DNA of 64,000 nt from Sphingopyxis sp. JAI108 (GCF_013410105.1 NZ_JACCCJ010000001.1:1178001-1242000); one strand, 5' to 3'. Shown: positions 9,921-18,604, numbered from the stretch's first letter. Notes: generated by a model from the sequence alone, not told the origin. Numbers and translations are program-made.

Positions 9921-9928
9921 ACCTCCTT

Positions 9929-9978
9929 TCGTCACCCCCGGCAAAGAAATAGATGCCGGATCAAGTCCGGCATGACGA
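9929..9978. repeat. Intergenic inverted repeat between rph and rdgB
   Basis: TCGTCAC...GTCCGGCATGACGA arms with a CCCGGC/GCCGGA inner pairing. It is the same type as the element at 4241 and would fold in the rph-rdgB transcript. Confidence 0.65.
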
Positions 9979-9993
9979 ATTTCGAGAGGTTCG

Positions 9994-10623
9994 ATGATGG
10001 CTCATCGCAAACTGCAACCCGGAAAGCTGGTCATCGCCAGCCACAATGCGGGCAAGGTACGCGAAATCCGCGCGCTGCTCGAGCCCTTTGGAATCGAGCC
10101 TGTGTCGGCGGGCGACCTTGGCCTGCCCGAGCCCGAGGAGACGGGGACGACATTCCGCGAGAATGCGCTGCTGAAGGCGCATGCGAGCGCGTCGGCCGCA
10201 GGCTTGCCCGCGCTGGCCGACGACAGCGGGCTCGAGGTCGCCGCGCTTGGCGGGCGGCCGGGTGTCTACACCGCCGACTGGGCCGAGCGGCAGGTCTTCG
10301 AAGGTCCGCCCGGCCGCGACTGGTATATGGCAATGGGCAAGGTCGAAGGCCTGCTCGCCGAACAGGGGCCCGATGTTGACCGCAGCGCTTGTTTCGTCTG
10401 CACCCTCGCGCTCGCATGGCCCGACGGCCATGCCGAGGTTTTCGAGGGCAGGGCGCAAGGCAGCCTGACCTGGCCGCCGCGCGGCAAACTGGGGTTCGGT
10501 TATGATCCGGTGTTCGTTCCGGTCGGCAAGTCCCTGACTTATGCGGAGATCGATCCGGCGGAAAAACATGCGATCAGCCACAGGGCCGATGCATTTGCCA
10601 AACTGGTCGCGGGGGTGTTTTAA
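9994..10623 (+). CDS. rdgB: RdgB/HAM1 family non-canonical purine NTP pyrophosphatase
   Basis: Hydrolyses ITP, dITP and XTP to monophosphates, keeping deaminated purines out of nucleic acids. The 209-residue protein shows the family motifs [12 protein letters not shown] (from residue 14), [19 protein letters not shown] (metal-binding aspartates) and GFGYDPVF. Two ATG codons are adjacent at the start, so the start may be 9994 or 9997. Confidence 0.95.
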   Translation: MMAHRKLQPGKLVIASHNAGKVREIRALLEPFGIEPVSAGDLGLPEPEETGTTFRENALLKAHASASAAGLPALADDSGLEVAALGGRPGVYTADWAERQVFEGPPGRDWYMAMGKVEGLLAEQGPDVDRSACFVCTLALAWPDGHAEVFEGRAQGSLTWPPRGKLGFGYDPVFVPVGKSLTYAEIDPAEKHAISHRADAFAKLVAGVF

Positions 10624-10636
10624 AGCCGCGGCGACA

Positions 10637-10873
10637 TCAGGTGCGAAACCTGATCTTGCCTTCAACCTTGATGAAGCGCGACCGGTTGCCTTTCTCCTGC
10701 ATATCCCACAGCGCCTGTTTGCGGCATTCGGGATCATGGTTGATACGACGGGCGACGAGCCTGCGCATTTCTTCGTCGGCAAAGATCAAATCGTGGGCGC
10801 CGTCGATGCTCACGCCAAATTTCTCGCGGGTTCGTTTGACGAGCTCGACGAAATCCCGATTGCCAATATCCAT
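10637..10873 (-). CDS. Small conserved-looking hypothetical protein
   Basis: A 78-residue basic protein (MDIGNRDFVELVKRT...) placed convergent to rdgB and divergent from hemW. No family is recognised. It has a hydrophilic, helix-rich composition and two cysteine-poor halves. The ATG at 10873 has a GGAGGG Shine-Dalgarno sequence six bases upstream; an earlier in-frame ATG at 10888 is less well placed. Lower G+C wobble preference than its neighbours makes it less certain, but the opposite strand has no competing gene. Confidence 0.6.
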   Translation of the reverse strand: MDIGNRDFVELVKRTREKFGVSIDGAHDLIFADEEMRRLVARRINHDPECRKQALWDMQEKGNRSRFIKVEGKIRFRT

Positions 10874-10950
10874 AAGTCCCTCCGGCATCGCGTTCCGGAG
10901 ATCAACCTACCCATGCAGACAATCACGGAAAAGTGACTATATCGCCCCGC

Positions 10951-12096
10951 ATGGCCGAACCGCTCGCCCTTTATGTCCATTGGCCGTTTTGCGTGTCCAA
11001 ATGCCCCTATTGCGATTTCAACAGCCATGTGCGCGAGAGCGTTGATCAGACGGTTTGGCGTGGCGCGCTGCTTGCGGATTTGCGCCACGAGGCTGCGCTG
11101 CTGCCGGATCGCCGTGTCGGGTCGATCTTCTTCGGCGGCGGCACGCCGAGCCTGATGCCGCCCGCGACGGTCGCGAGGGTGATTGCCGAGGCGGAGGCGC
11201 TGTGGGGTCTCGCGGACGATGTCGAGATCACGCTCGAGGCGAACCCCAATTCGGTCGAAGTCGCCAATTTTGCCGACCTCGCCGCCGCCGGGGTCAATCG
11301 GGTTTCGATAGGTGTTCAGAGCTTCGATGCCGAAGTGCTTGAATTTCTTGGCCGCGCGCACAGTGAAGATGAGGCACGCCGCGCCATCGCAACCGCGCAG
11401 GAGCATTTTGCGCGAGTCAGCTTCGACCTGATCTATGCCCGGCCCGGTCAGACGATGGCGGCGTGGGAAAGCGAACTTGCGGGCGCGCTGGCCTTTGGCA
11501 CCGATCATCTTTCGCTTTACCAACTCACCATCGAGCCCGGCACGCGCTTTGCGACGCTCGCCGCGAAAGGCGACCTCACGATCCCCGATGGCGATACCGC
11601 CGCCGACCTGTTCGACGCGACGCAGGCGATGACGCGTTCGGCCGGCCTGCCGCGTTACGAAGTGTCGAACCATGCGCTTATCGGGCAGGAAAGCCGCCAC
11701 AATCTCGCCTATTGGCGTTACGCCGATTATGCGGGCGTCGGGCCGGGGGCGCATGGTCGACGCCTTGGGCAAGCGACCGAACGGCACAAGAAGCCCGAGA
11801 ATTTCATCGCGGCTGTGACACGCAACGGCCACGGTCTGAAGGTCGAAGCCGACCTGCCGGCGCAGGAGCGCGCAACCGAGGCGATGCTGATGGGGCTGCG
11901 GCTGACCGAGGGCATCGACCTGGCGCGGATCGAAGCGCGCAGCGGGCTGCCCCGCGACGCATTCGTCGATGGCGAAGCCGTCGCGCGGCTGGAAAAGCAG
12001 GGGCTGATGCGATCCGAGGGGGCACGGCTGGCGGTAACCGACGACGGCATCTTGCTGCTCGACTCGATCCTTTCCGAGGTGGTCAAAACCCACTAG
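10951..12096 (+). CDS. hemW: Radical SAM family heme chaperone HemW
   Basis: The protein is 381 residues from this start. It has the radical-SAM cluster motif FCVSKCPYCDF near residue 14, FFGGGTPSLM (SAM-binding) and GVQSFDAEVLEFLGRAHS, with the C-terminal HemN-like domain. HemW delivers heme to membrane enzymes; earlier annotations call it a coproporphyrinogen oxidase-like protein. A GTG at 10933 gives six more residues, but the ATG at 10951 begins exactly at the usual N-terminus. Confidence 0.95.
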   Translation: MAEPLALYVHWPFCVSKCPYCDFNSHVRESVDQTVWRGALLADLRHEAALLPDRRVGSIFFGGGTPSLMPPATVARVIAEAEALWGLADDVEITLEANPNSVEVANFADLAAAGVNRVSIGVQSFDAEVLEFLGRAHSEDEARRAIATAQEHFARVSFDLIYARPGQTMAAWESELAGALAFGTDHLSLYQLTIEPGTRFATLAAKGDLTIPDGDTAADLFDATQAMTRSAGLPRYEVSNHALIGQESRHNLAYWRYADYAGVGPGAHGRRLGQATERHKKPENFIAAVTRNGHGLKVEADLPAQERATEAMLMGLRLTEGIDLARIEARSGLPRDAFVDGEAVARLEKQGLMRSEGARLAVTDDGILLLDSILSEVVKTH

Positions 12097-12110
12097 CTTG
12101 CCCCAGATCC

Positions 12111-12190
12111 GTTCGTGGCGAGCGAAGTCGAGACACCGCTCGATCTTACGCTTCGCCGAAGGGCATCTCGACTTCGCTCGATGCGAGCGG
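12111..12190. repeat. Inverted repeat GAGCGAAGTCGAGA...TCTCGACTTCGCTC
   Basis: A 14-bp perfect inverted repeat at 12120-12133 and 12166-12179 lies between hemW and the recombinase gene. This 'gcgaagtcgaga' palindrome type is familiar in sphingomonad intergenic DNA. The open frame running through it is not coding. Confidence 0.8.
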
Positions 12191-12205
12191 GAATGGGGAC
12201 ATGGT

Positions 12206-13096
12206 TTGGCGCAAGATTTGATCCGCGACTGGGACGCCCATCTGGCGCATGAAAAGCGCCGGTCGGAACATACACGCCGTGCCTATATTGCGACGGCGGA
12301 GCGTTTTTGCGCCTTCCTGTCGCGACATCGCGGCGGCGCGGTCGATGCGCGCATTATCAAGGCGCTGACCCCGAACGATTTGCGCGCCTATCTCGCCGAG
12401 CGCCGTGCTGAGGGGCTCGGCAATGCGTCGGCCGCGCGCGAGCTTTCGGCGCTGCGCAGCTTTCTGCGCTTCGTGGGCGGATCGAACGCCAGCGTGCCGC
12501 AGATGCGCGGGCCCCGGGTCAAGAAGGGGCTGCCGCGGCCCGTCGCTCCCGCCGAGGTGCTCCGCCTCGCGCATGATGTCGAGGATAATGCCCGCGAGGG
12601 CTGGGTCGGCGCGCGCGATTTCGCGCTGCTGCTCCTGCTGTATGGCGCGGGGCTGCGCATCGGCGAGGCGCTCTCGCTCACCGGTGCAGTCCTGCCGCTC
12701 GGCGATACGCTGCGCGTCACCGGCAAGCGCAGCAAGACGCGGATTGTGCCGATCCTGCCCGTGGTTGCGGGTGCGGTGTCGCGCTATGTCGAGGCCTGCC
12801 CCTGGCCGATCGGGAAGGACACGCCGCTGTTTCTCGGCGCGCGGGGCGGGCCGCTGGCGCCCGGCGTCGTGCGCGCCAATGTGCGTTCGGCGCGGCTCGC
12901 ACTCGGCCTGCCCGAACGCACGACGCCGCACGCGTTACGCCACAGCTTTGCCACGCACCTGCTCGCGGGCGGGGCCGATCTTCGAAGTTTGCAGGAATTG
13001 CTCGGCCACGCGAGCCTTGCCTCGACGCAAGTCTATACCGCGGTCGACGCGGCGCACCTGCTCGATATTTACCGGTCGGCGCACCCGCGCGCCTAA
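12206..13096 (+). CDS. xerC: Tyrosine recombinase, XerC type
   Basis: Site-specific recombinase, probably resolving chromosome dimers at dif with XerD. It has the N-terminal SAM-like core-binding domain and the catalytic domain with Arg in GAGLRIGEAL, Lys in GKRSKTR, HALRHSFATHLL, LGHASL and the nucleophile Tyr in STQVYTAVD. The 296-residue length fits the family. The frame is open to 12098, but that upstream part is the repeat at 12111-12190. The TTG at 12206, after a GGGGA sequence, gives the family-like start LIRDWDAHLAHEKRRS. Confidence 0.88.
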   Translation: MAQDLIRDWDAHLAHEKRRSEHTRRAYIATAERFCAFLSRHRGGAVDARIIKALTPNDLRAYLAERRAEGLGNASAARELSALRSFLRFVGGSNASVPQMRGPRVKKGLPRPVAPAEVLRLAHDVEDNAREGWVGARDFALLLLLYGAGLRIGEALSLTGAVLPLGDTLRVTGKRSKTRIVPILPVVAGAVSRYVEACPWPIGKDTPLFLGARGGPLAPGVVRANVRSARLALGLPERTTPHALRHSFATHLLAGGADLRSLQELLGHASLASTQVYTAVDAAHLLDIYRSAHPRA

Positions 13097-13701
13097 TCGC
13101 GGCGCGGCTTCGGCTTCCAGGTGATGACGCGGTAGATATAGAGGGCGATCAGCGACCCGATCGCGACGAGTGCGAGCGGACCGACGAAGGCGTCGAGGTT
13201 CGCGAACTGCTTGCCGAACCAATTGCCCGCGCCGGCGAGCGCGGCGATCCAGATCGTCGAGCCGGCGGCGGTCCAGATCAGGAATTTCAGCTGATTCATC
13301 CGCACCATGCCCGCGGGCAGCGACACCATCGTTCGCGCGACGGGCATGAAACGCGCGATGAACACGATGGCGGGGCCATATTTCAGGAAGAAATTGTGCA
13401 TCCGTTCGACCTCGTCCCAGTCGAGTGTCAGCCAGCGCCCGTGGCGGTCGATAAAGGGTTTCAGCCGTTCGTAACCGATCCAGCGGCCGATCGCGTACCA
13501 GATCCAGTTGCCCGCCGTCGTGCCCGCGACCGCGACGGCGACGAGCGTCCAGAAATCGAAGCGGCCCTGCGCGACGGCGATCCCGCCGAGTCCCATGATC
13601 ACTTCGGACGGGATCGGCGGAAACACATTCTCGATGAACATGAGGATGAAAATCCCCGCATAGCCCCAGCTCTGGATCAGGTTCAGGATGAAATCGGTCA
13701 T
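13093..13701 (-). CDS. DedA family membrane protein
   Basis: Inner-membrane protein of 202 residues with the DedA signatures ENVFPPIPSEVIM (residues 24-36), GNWIWYAIGR and the conserved RFMPVARTMVSLPAG, plus four to five hydrophobic segments. DedA members are linked to undecaprenyl-phosphate or phospholipid flipping and membrane homeostasis. Its stop codon overlaps the xerC stop by four bases on the opposite strand. Confidence 0.93.
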   Translation of the reverse strand: MTDFILNLIQSWGYAGIFILMFIENVFPPIPSEVIMGLGGIAVAQGRFDFWTLVAVAVAGTTAGNWIWYAIGRWIGYERLKPFIDRHGRWLTLDWDEVERMHNFFLKYGPAIVFIARFMPVARTMVSLPAGMVRMNQLKFLIWTAAGSTIWIAALAGAGNWFGKQFANLDAFVGPLALVAIGSLIALYIYRVITWKPKPRRD

Positions 13702-13723
13702 GGGGGAGCAACGCTTCGCGCGG

Positions 13724-14674
13724 TCAGCCGATGCGTCGCTTGATCGCGTCCCAGATCATTCCCGCCGTATCGCTGTTGTTGAAACGGTCGATCGCGACGA
13801 TCCCGGTGGGTGAGGTGACGTTGATTTCGGTCAGCCACTCGCCGCCGATCACGTCGATCCCGACGAAAACCAGTCCCCGCTCGCGCAGCTGCGGCCCTAG
13901 CACATCGCAGATTTCCTGTTCGCGCGGAGTGAGCTCGGCGGCCTCGGCATAGCCCCCGACCGCGAGGTTCGATCGGAATTCGCCTTCGCCGGGCTTGCGG
14001 TTGATCGCGCCCGCGACTTCGCCGTCGACGAGCACGATACGCTTGTCGCCCTGGCTGACGCTCGGCAGGAATTGCTGGACCATGAAGGGTTCGGGCCACA
14101 CCTGTCCGAACAGCTCGACGAGCGCGCCGAGGTTGCCGCCGTCGGCGTCGACGCGGAATACCGCCTTGCCGCCGTTGCCGTGGAGCGGCTTGATCACGAC
14201 CGCGCCGTACCGCGCCTGGAAATCCTTCACCGCGTCGAGGTCGCGTGTGACCATCGTCGGCGGCATGAACTCGGGAAAGTCGAGCACGAACACTTTTTCG
14301 GGGGCGTTGCGGACCGAGACGGGGTCGTTGACGATCAGCGTCTCGCCCGCGATCCGTTCGAGCAGCCAGGTGCCGGTGAGATAGCCGAGGTCGAAGGGCG
14401 GATCCTGCCGCATCAGCACGACATCGACATCACGGCCGAGGTCGATCAGCACTTCGTCGCCGAACTTGTAATGCGCGCCGTCTTCGCGCTGCGCTTCGAT
14501 GATACGGTGCGCCTTCGTCGTCAGCCGCCCGGCCTCCCACGTCAGGCCGCGAACATCGTAATGATAAAGCTCGTAGCCGCGGTCGAGCGCCTTCAATATC
14601 AGATGGAAGCTGCTGTCGCCCCCGATGTTGATGCCATCCATCGGGTCCATTTGTACCGCGGCGCGCAGGGTCAT
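13724..14674 (-). CDS. gshB: Glutathione synthetase
   Basis: ATP-grasp ligase joining gamma-glutamylcysteine and glycine. The 316-residue protein has the N-terminal substrate domain (MTLRAAVQMDPMDGINIGGDS), RQDPPFDLGYLTGTWLLE, the KPLHGNGGKAVFR loop and the C-terminal GIDVIGGEWLTEINVTSPTG metal-binding motif. The ATG at 14674 has a GAGGAAG Shine-Dalgarno sequence; the frame continues 20 codons upstream into yraN. It is the last gene of rsmI-yraN-gshB. Glutathione supply suits the glutathione transferases at 54.8 and 60.8 kb. Confidence 0.96.
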   Translation of the reverse strand: MTLRAAVQMDPMDGINIGGDSSFHLILKALDRGYELYHYDVRGLTWEAGRLTTKAHRIIEAQREDGAHYKFGDEVLIDLGRDVDVVLMRQDPPFDLGYLTGTWLLERIAGETLIVNDPVSVRNAPEKVFVLDFPEFMPPTMVTRDLDAVKDFQARYGAVVIKPLHGNGGKAVFRVDADGGNLGALVELFGQVWPEPFMVQQFLPSVSQGDKRIVLVDGEVAGAINRKPGEGEFRSNLAVGGYAEAAELTPREQEICDVLGPQLRERGLVFVGIDVIGGEWLTEINVTSPTGIVAIDRFNNSDTAGMIWDAIKRRIG

Positions 14675-14684
14675 TCGATCTTCC

Positions 14685-15035
14685 TCAGGGTTGCCAGACG
14701 TGGACCAGATGGCGTGGCAGGCGCCGTGGTGCAAGGAGCATCACGTCGATGCGAATGTCGTCGCGTGGGCTGGCGAAGCGCGGAGCGAGCATTTCGGCCG
14801 CCGCGGCGACGCGGCGCAGCCGGTATTGGTCGATCGCCAGGTCGAGGTCGGCGGCACGGTCGCGCCATTTGACTTCGATGAAGGCGACCGTTCGCCCGCG
14901 CCGCGCGACAAGGTCGACTTCGCCGACCGGAACGCGAAGCCGTTCGCCCAGGATGCGCCAGCCGTGGAGGCGCAGCCACCAGGCGGCGCGGCGCTCGGCC
15001 TTGCGCCCGCGCGCCTCGGCGGCGGCGCGGTTCAA
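14685..15035 (-). CDS. yraN: YraN family protein (UPF0102)
   Basis: Restriction-endonuclease-fold protein of about 116 residues, function not established. The family motifs GEVDLVARRGRTVAFIEVKWR supply the acidic and Lys residues of the nuclease-like core. The TTG at 15035 overlaps the rsmI stop, giving coupled translation and the family-typical start LNRAAAEARGRKAE. It is usually found beside rsmI, as here. Confidence 0.85.
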   Translation of the reverse strand: MNRAAAEARGRKAERRAAWWLRLHGWRILGERLRVPVGEVDLVARRGRTVAFIEVKWRDRAADLDLAIDQYRLRRVAAAAEMLAPRFASPRDDIRIDVMLLAPRRLPRHLVHVWQP

Positions 15036-15892
15036 TCCTGCTCTTTCAGCGTCAGCGCACGCGCATAAACCGCGTGCCGATCGAGCCCGAAGCGTTTGGC
15101 GACCGCTTTCGCTGCCTGCGCGACGGGCTTGTCCGCCATCGCTTCCCGCAATGCGGCGTCCAGGGTGTCGTCGTCGGCTTCCTCGGCCAGCGCTTCGCCG
15201 GGCGGGCCAACGATGACCACGATCTCTCCCTTTGGCGGCGCGTCGGCGTAACGCGCGGCAAGCTCGCTCAGCGTGCCGGTGACGCATTCCTCGAACATCT
15301 TGCTGATCTCGCGCGCGACCGCCGCCTCGCGGTCGCCGAGCCCTTCGGCCATTGCTGCCAGCGATGCTGCAAGCCGCGGCCCGCTTTCGTAAAACACCAG
15401 CGTCGCACGCAATCCGGCGAATTCTGCGAGCGTGTCGGCGCGCGCCTTGGCCTTGTTCGGCAGGAAACCCGCAAACAGGAAGCGGTCGCTCGGCAGGCCC
15501 GACAACGTGATCGCGGCGATCGCGGCGCAAGGGCCGGGCAGGGTGGTGACATGGCGTCCCGCCGCACGGGCATCGCGCACCAGCTTGTATCCCGGGTCCG
15601 AAATCAGGGGGGTGCCGGCGTCCGACACCAAAACGACAACTTCGCTCTCCATACGCGCAACCAGCGCGGCGCGGGTGCGTTCGTCGCTATGATCATGATA
15701 GGGGGTCATCGGCACACGCAAACCCAGATGCGACAGCAGTTTCGCGGTCACGCGCGTATCCTCCGCGGCGACCACGTCGGCGGCGGCGAGCGTTTTGGCC
15801 GCGCGCGCGCCGATGTCGCCAAGGTTGCCGATGGGCGTCGCGACGATATAGAGACCGGGCAAGGGAGAATCTGAGATGTTCGAATCTGGCAT
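15032..15892 (-). CDS. rsmI: 16S rRNA (cytidine(1402)-2'-O)-methyltransferase
   Basis: SAM-dependent tetrapyrrole-methylase-fold enzyme that modifies C1402 in 16S rRNA. The sequence shows LYIVATPIGNLGD at the N-terminus, VAAEDTRVT, the SDAGTPLISDPG loop, LPGPCA and FYESGPRL. It is 286 residues from the ATG at 15892. That start overlaps the first possible start of the divergent PBP-activator gene by 17 bases and has no clear Shine-Dalgarno sequence, so the N-terminus is uncertain by a few residues (TTG at 15862 is an option). Confidence 0.94.
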   Translation of the reverse strand: MPDSNISDSPLPGLYIVATPIGNLGDIGARAAKTLAAADVVAAEDTRVTAKLLSHLGLRVPMTPYHDHSDERTRAALVARMESEVVVLVSDAGTPLISDPGYKLVRDARAAGRHVTTLPGPCAAIAAITLSGLPSDRFLFAGFLPNKAKARADTLAEFAGLRATLVFYESGPRLAASLAAMAEGLGDREAAVAREISKMFEECVTGTLSELAARYADAPPKGEIVVIVGPPGEALAEEADDDTLDAALREAMADKPVAQAAKAVAKRFGLDRHAVYARALTLKEQD

Positions 15893-17090
15893 GACGCCGA
15901 AAATGGCAGAAACTGCCGACCAGCGCCAAAACAAAGCACCGCCGCGTCGCCAGATGCTGCGCGGGTTCGGCGTGATGGCGATGGCGGGGCTGCTCGCGGC
16001 GTGCCAGGTGGTTCCGAAAACCGGCGGCCCTGCCACCCCGCCGCCGCCGACCAACCCCGACGACAATGTCGGCCCCGGCCTGCCGACCGACACCGACCGC
16101 CACCGTGTCGCGCTGCTCGTTCCGCAGACCGGACCCAACGCCGACGTCGGCACCGCGATCGCCAATGCGACAACGCTGGCGCTGCTCGATACGCGCACCG
16201 AACGCGTGCGCATCACAACCTATGACACCGCGCTCGGCGCCGCCGCGGCGGCGCGGCAGGCGGTCGCCGATGGCAACAAGCTGATCCTCGGGCCGCTGCT
16301 CAGCGAGGATGTCTCGGCGGTGGCGCCGATCGCACGCGGGGCGAAGGTTCCGGTGCTGAGTTTCTCGAACGACAGCAGCGTCGCGGGCAACGGCGTCTTC
16401 ATCATGGGCTTCGTCCCCGGCCAGTCGGTCGAGCGCGTCGTCGCCTTTTCGCGCGCCAAGGGGCATCAGCGCTTCGGCGCGCTCGTGCCCAAGAATGTCT
16501 ATGGTGACCGTTCGGCAGCGGCGTTCCGCGCCGCGGTCGCCGAGGCGGGCGGAACACTGGTTGCCGTCGAAAGCTATGACCGCAGCGCGACTGCGCTGTC
16601 GGGTGCGGCGCGGCGGCTCGCCAATGCCGGCGCGATGGATGCGGTGCTGATCGCCGACAGTGGCGGCAATGCGATCCGCGCCGTCCCCGTGATCAAGGGA
16701 GCGGGCAGCAAGCAGATCCTCGGCACCGAACTCTGGAACACCGATGCGGCGCTGGGCAGCAATGCCGCGATGCGCGGGGCATGGTTCGCCAGCGTCTCCG
16801 ACGGCCTCTATCGCCAGCTTGCGACCAAATATCGCAGCCGTTTCGGCCGGACGCCCTACCGTCTCGCCAGCCTCGGCTATGATTCGGTCCTGCTGACGGT
16901 GCGCATCGCGCGCGACTGGAAACCGGGCAGCAATTTCCCGACGAGCCGCCTGCTTGCCGCCGACGGCTTCGGCGGGATCGACGGCATCTTCCGCTTCAGC
17001 AACCGCGGCATCGCCGAGCGCGCGCTCGAGGTCAGCGAAATCGGGGCCGGCGGCTTCCGCGTGATCGATCCGGCGCCGACCAAATGGTGA
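15876..17090 (+). CDS. Penicillin-binding protein activator (LpoA-like lipoprotein)
   Basis: Periplasmic-binding-protein-fold lipoprotein of up to 404 residues. The leader has RRQMLRGFG followed by a hydrophobic stretch and the lipobox LLAAC, so it is predicted to be outer-membrane anchored; the twin arginines make a Tat-type leader possible. The mature part is a type I periplasmic fold (VALLVPQTGPNADVG...). By family it activates a class A PBP in peptidoglycan synthesis. The ATG at 15876 has the best Shine-Dalgarno (AGGGAGA); 15891 and 15903 are alternatives that would avoid overlap with rsmI. Confidence 0.88.
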   Translation: MFESGMTPKMAETADQRQNKAPPRRQMLRGFGVMAMAGLLAACQVVPKTGGPATPPPPTNPDDNVGPGLPTDTDRHRVALLVPQTGPNADVGTAIANATTLALLDTRTERVRITTYDTALGAAAAARQAVADGNKLILGPLLSEDVSAVAPIARGAKVPVLSFSNDSSVAGNGVFIMGFVPGQSVERVVAFSRAKGHQRFGALVPKNVYGDRSAAAFRAAVAEAGGTLVAVESYDRSATALSGAARRLANAGAMDAVLIADSGGNAIRAVPVIKGAGSKQILGTELWNTDAALGSNAAMRGAWFASVSDGLYRQLATKYRSRFGRTPYRLASLGYDSVLLTVRIARDWKPGSNFPTSRLLAADGFGGIDGIFRFSNRGIAERALEVSEIGAGGFRVIDPAPTKW

Positions 17091-17236
17091 ACTGCGATTG
17101 ACAGTGGCAGGCCGGCCACAGTTGGCCGAAAACCGGTATCGGAAAAGCGCGGCGGTCTTTACGCCGACGCGGCGATCACTATATGACAATCGCGCGTGTT
17201 CCGGCGTCGATTCCGCACGCCTGTTTACAATGTTTC

Positions 17237-17252
17237 AGGAGATACAGCTATA
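17237..17252 (+). promoter_or_regulatory. Shine-Dalgarno and AUA initiation site of infC
   Basis: AGGAG at 17237-17241 lies eight bases before an in-frame ATA at 17250. The first in-frame ATG, at 17262, is 20 bases from this Shine-Dalgarno and has none of its own. IF-3 genes are known to use rare start codons for autoregulation. Confidence 0.6.
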
Positions 17253-17798
17253 CCACCGCCCATGACCCGTCGCCCGATGGCACCGATGCCGCCTAAAAAC
17301 GGTCCGCGTTACAATGAATTTATCGCCTCCCCCAAAGTCCGCGTGATCGACGAGGAAGGCGAAAATCTGGGCGTGATGCTGACGGCCGAAGCGATTGAGC
17401 AGGCGGCCGAGGTCGGGCTCGACCTGGTGGAAGTATCTCCCAACGCCGATCCGCCGGTGTGCAAATTCCTCGACGTCGGCAAGTTCAAGTACGAGGCGCA
17501 GAAAAAGGCGAACCTCGCGCGCAAGAGCCAGAAGACCCAGGAAATCAAAGAGATCAAGATGCGTCCGAATATCGACGATCATGATTTCGACGTGAAGATG
17601 AAGAAGGTCTTCGACTTCCTAGAGGAAGGCGACAAGGTCAAGATGACCATGCGCTTCCGCGGCCGCGAGATGAGCCACACCCAGCTTGGCCTCAACGTGC
17701 TCCAGCGCGTCGCCGAACTGACGTCGGAAATCGCGAAGGTCGAGGCGCATCCGCGCACCGAAGGCCGCCAGATGCTCATGGTGATCGCGCCGAAATAA
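17250..17798 (+). CDS. infC: Translation initiation factor IF-3
   Basis: Prevents premature 50S joining and proofreads start codon and initiator tRNA. It has the N-domain ([22 protein letters not shown]), the linker rich in Lys, and the C-domain with [13 protein letters not shown] and the C-terminal [16 protein letters not shown]. It is 182 residues from the proposed ATA start. A GTG at 17196 and the ATG at 17262 are alternatives, but only the ATA is correctly spaced from an AGGAG. It is convergent with the NRDE gene. Confidence 0.93.
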   Translation: MPPPMTRRPMAPMPPKNGPRYNEFIASPKVRVIDEEGENLGVMLTAEAIEQAAEVGLDLVEVSPNADPPVCKFLDVGKFKYEAQKKANLARKSQKTQEIKEIKMRPNIDDHDFDVKMKKVFDFLEEGDKVKMTMRFRGREMSHTQLGLNVLQRVAELTSEIAKVEAHPRTEGRQMLMVIAPK

Positions 17799-17808
17799 TT
17801 TCGCTGGC

Positions 17809-18507
17809 TCAGCCGGTATGAAATTCGAGGGCGGTCGCTCCAGCGGGGCGGCCGCCCGCTTCGTATCGGCGCTCGATCATTCGGACCGCGCCGTCAGCCG
17901 ACACGAGCACGAGCGTCGAGGCGCGCGTGCCATAGATATCGCCGCGCAGGAAGAGCCCGGGGTCGTCCTCGGCCATCAGCGTGTCGAGCAGCTTTTCGGG
18001 GTCGGTACCCGCCGCGCCGGCCATTTCGAGCGCGCGGCGCAGCCGCTCGGCGCGCGGGCAGGGGGTATCGACCGGCTCGTTGGCGAGCGCGTGGACGCCG
18101 GGTTCGAGGGGCATGATCAGGGGAACCGGCCGGTTGGTGAGCAGCCGGGCCGCACCGGCATCGACCGCGAACAGGTTGAACGCGTTGAAGCGCGGCAAAT
18201 CTTGGGCGTCCGGCGCTGCGAAACGCCCTTCGCCGCGCAGCAGGTCGTACACGAGTGCGCCGCGCGATTCCTTCGCCGGATCGGGCATCGCGCCGCGGAC
18301 GTTGGTGACGACGACGGTGCGGCCGCTCGGGCGGTGAACGCCAAGCCAGGTCCCGCCCGCCTGCAGGTCGCGCCCGGCGACGATGCCGCTGTCCCCGTCC
18401 CAGATGTGGAGCGGCGCAGCGGGCCGTGCGTGGAACTCGTCGCGGTTGCCGACAAGGATGAGCGGCCAGTCGGGATGGGCGCGATGGGCGAGGGCGACGA
18501 CGCACAT
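17809..18507 (-). CDS. NRDE family protein (TANGO2-like)
   Basis: The 232-residue protein begins MCVVAL with a possible N-terminal nucleophile cysteine at position 2. It has the family signature VGNRDEFHARP (around residue 22) and the VTNVRG motif. Human TANGO2 belongs to the same family and has been tied to heme or lipid handling; no function is established in bacteria. The ATG at 18507 gives the conserved N-terminus. Confidence 0.9.
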   Translation of the reverse strand: MCVVALAHRAHPDWPLILVGNRDEFHARPAAPLHIWDGDSGIVAGRDLQAGGTWLGVHRPSGRTVVVTNVRGAMPDPAKESRGALVYDLLRGEGRFAAPDAQDLPRFNAFNLFAVDAGAARLLTNRPVPLIMPLEPGVHALANEPVDTPCPRAERLRRALEMAGAAGTDPEKLLDTLMAEDDPGLFLRGDIYGTRASTLVLVSADGAVRMIERRYEAGGRPAGATALEFHTG

Positions 18508-18547
18508 GCTGCGCATATCGGGGCTGACCGTCCGCTTGCCAAGCCTC

Positions 18548-18580
18548 TTGACAAAATGCTTGGTTGAATGTTCAATCAAC
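18548..18580 (+). promoter_or_regulatory. Promoter with overlapping palindromic operator, tetR operon
   Basis: TTGACA at 18548-18553, a 17-bp spacer and TTCAAT at 18571-18576 make a near-consensus sigma-70 promoter. The palindrome GTTGAATGTTCAATCAAC at 18563-18580 covers the -10 region. The operon downstream includes a TetR-family repressor, the likely ligand of this site. Confidence 0.6.
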
Positions 18581-18604
18581 TCATCTTGACGAGGGAGGAC
18601 GGCG

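Noticed and set aside
8679..9944. 421-codon open frame on the minus strand opposite the hydrolase and rph
   Set aside because: It is antisense to two clear genes, has low-complexity Arg/Ala/His composition and no family motif.
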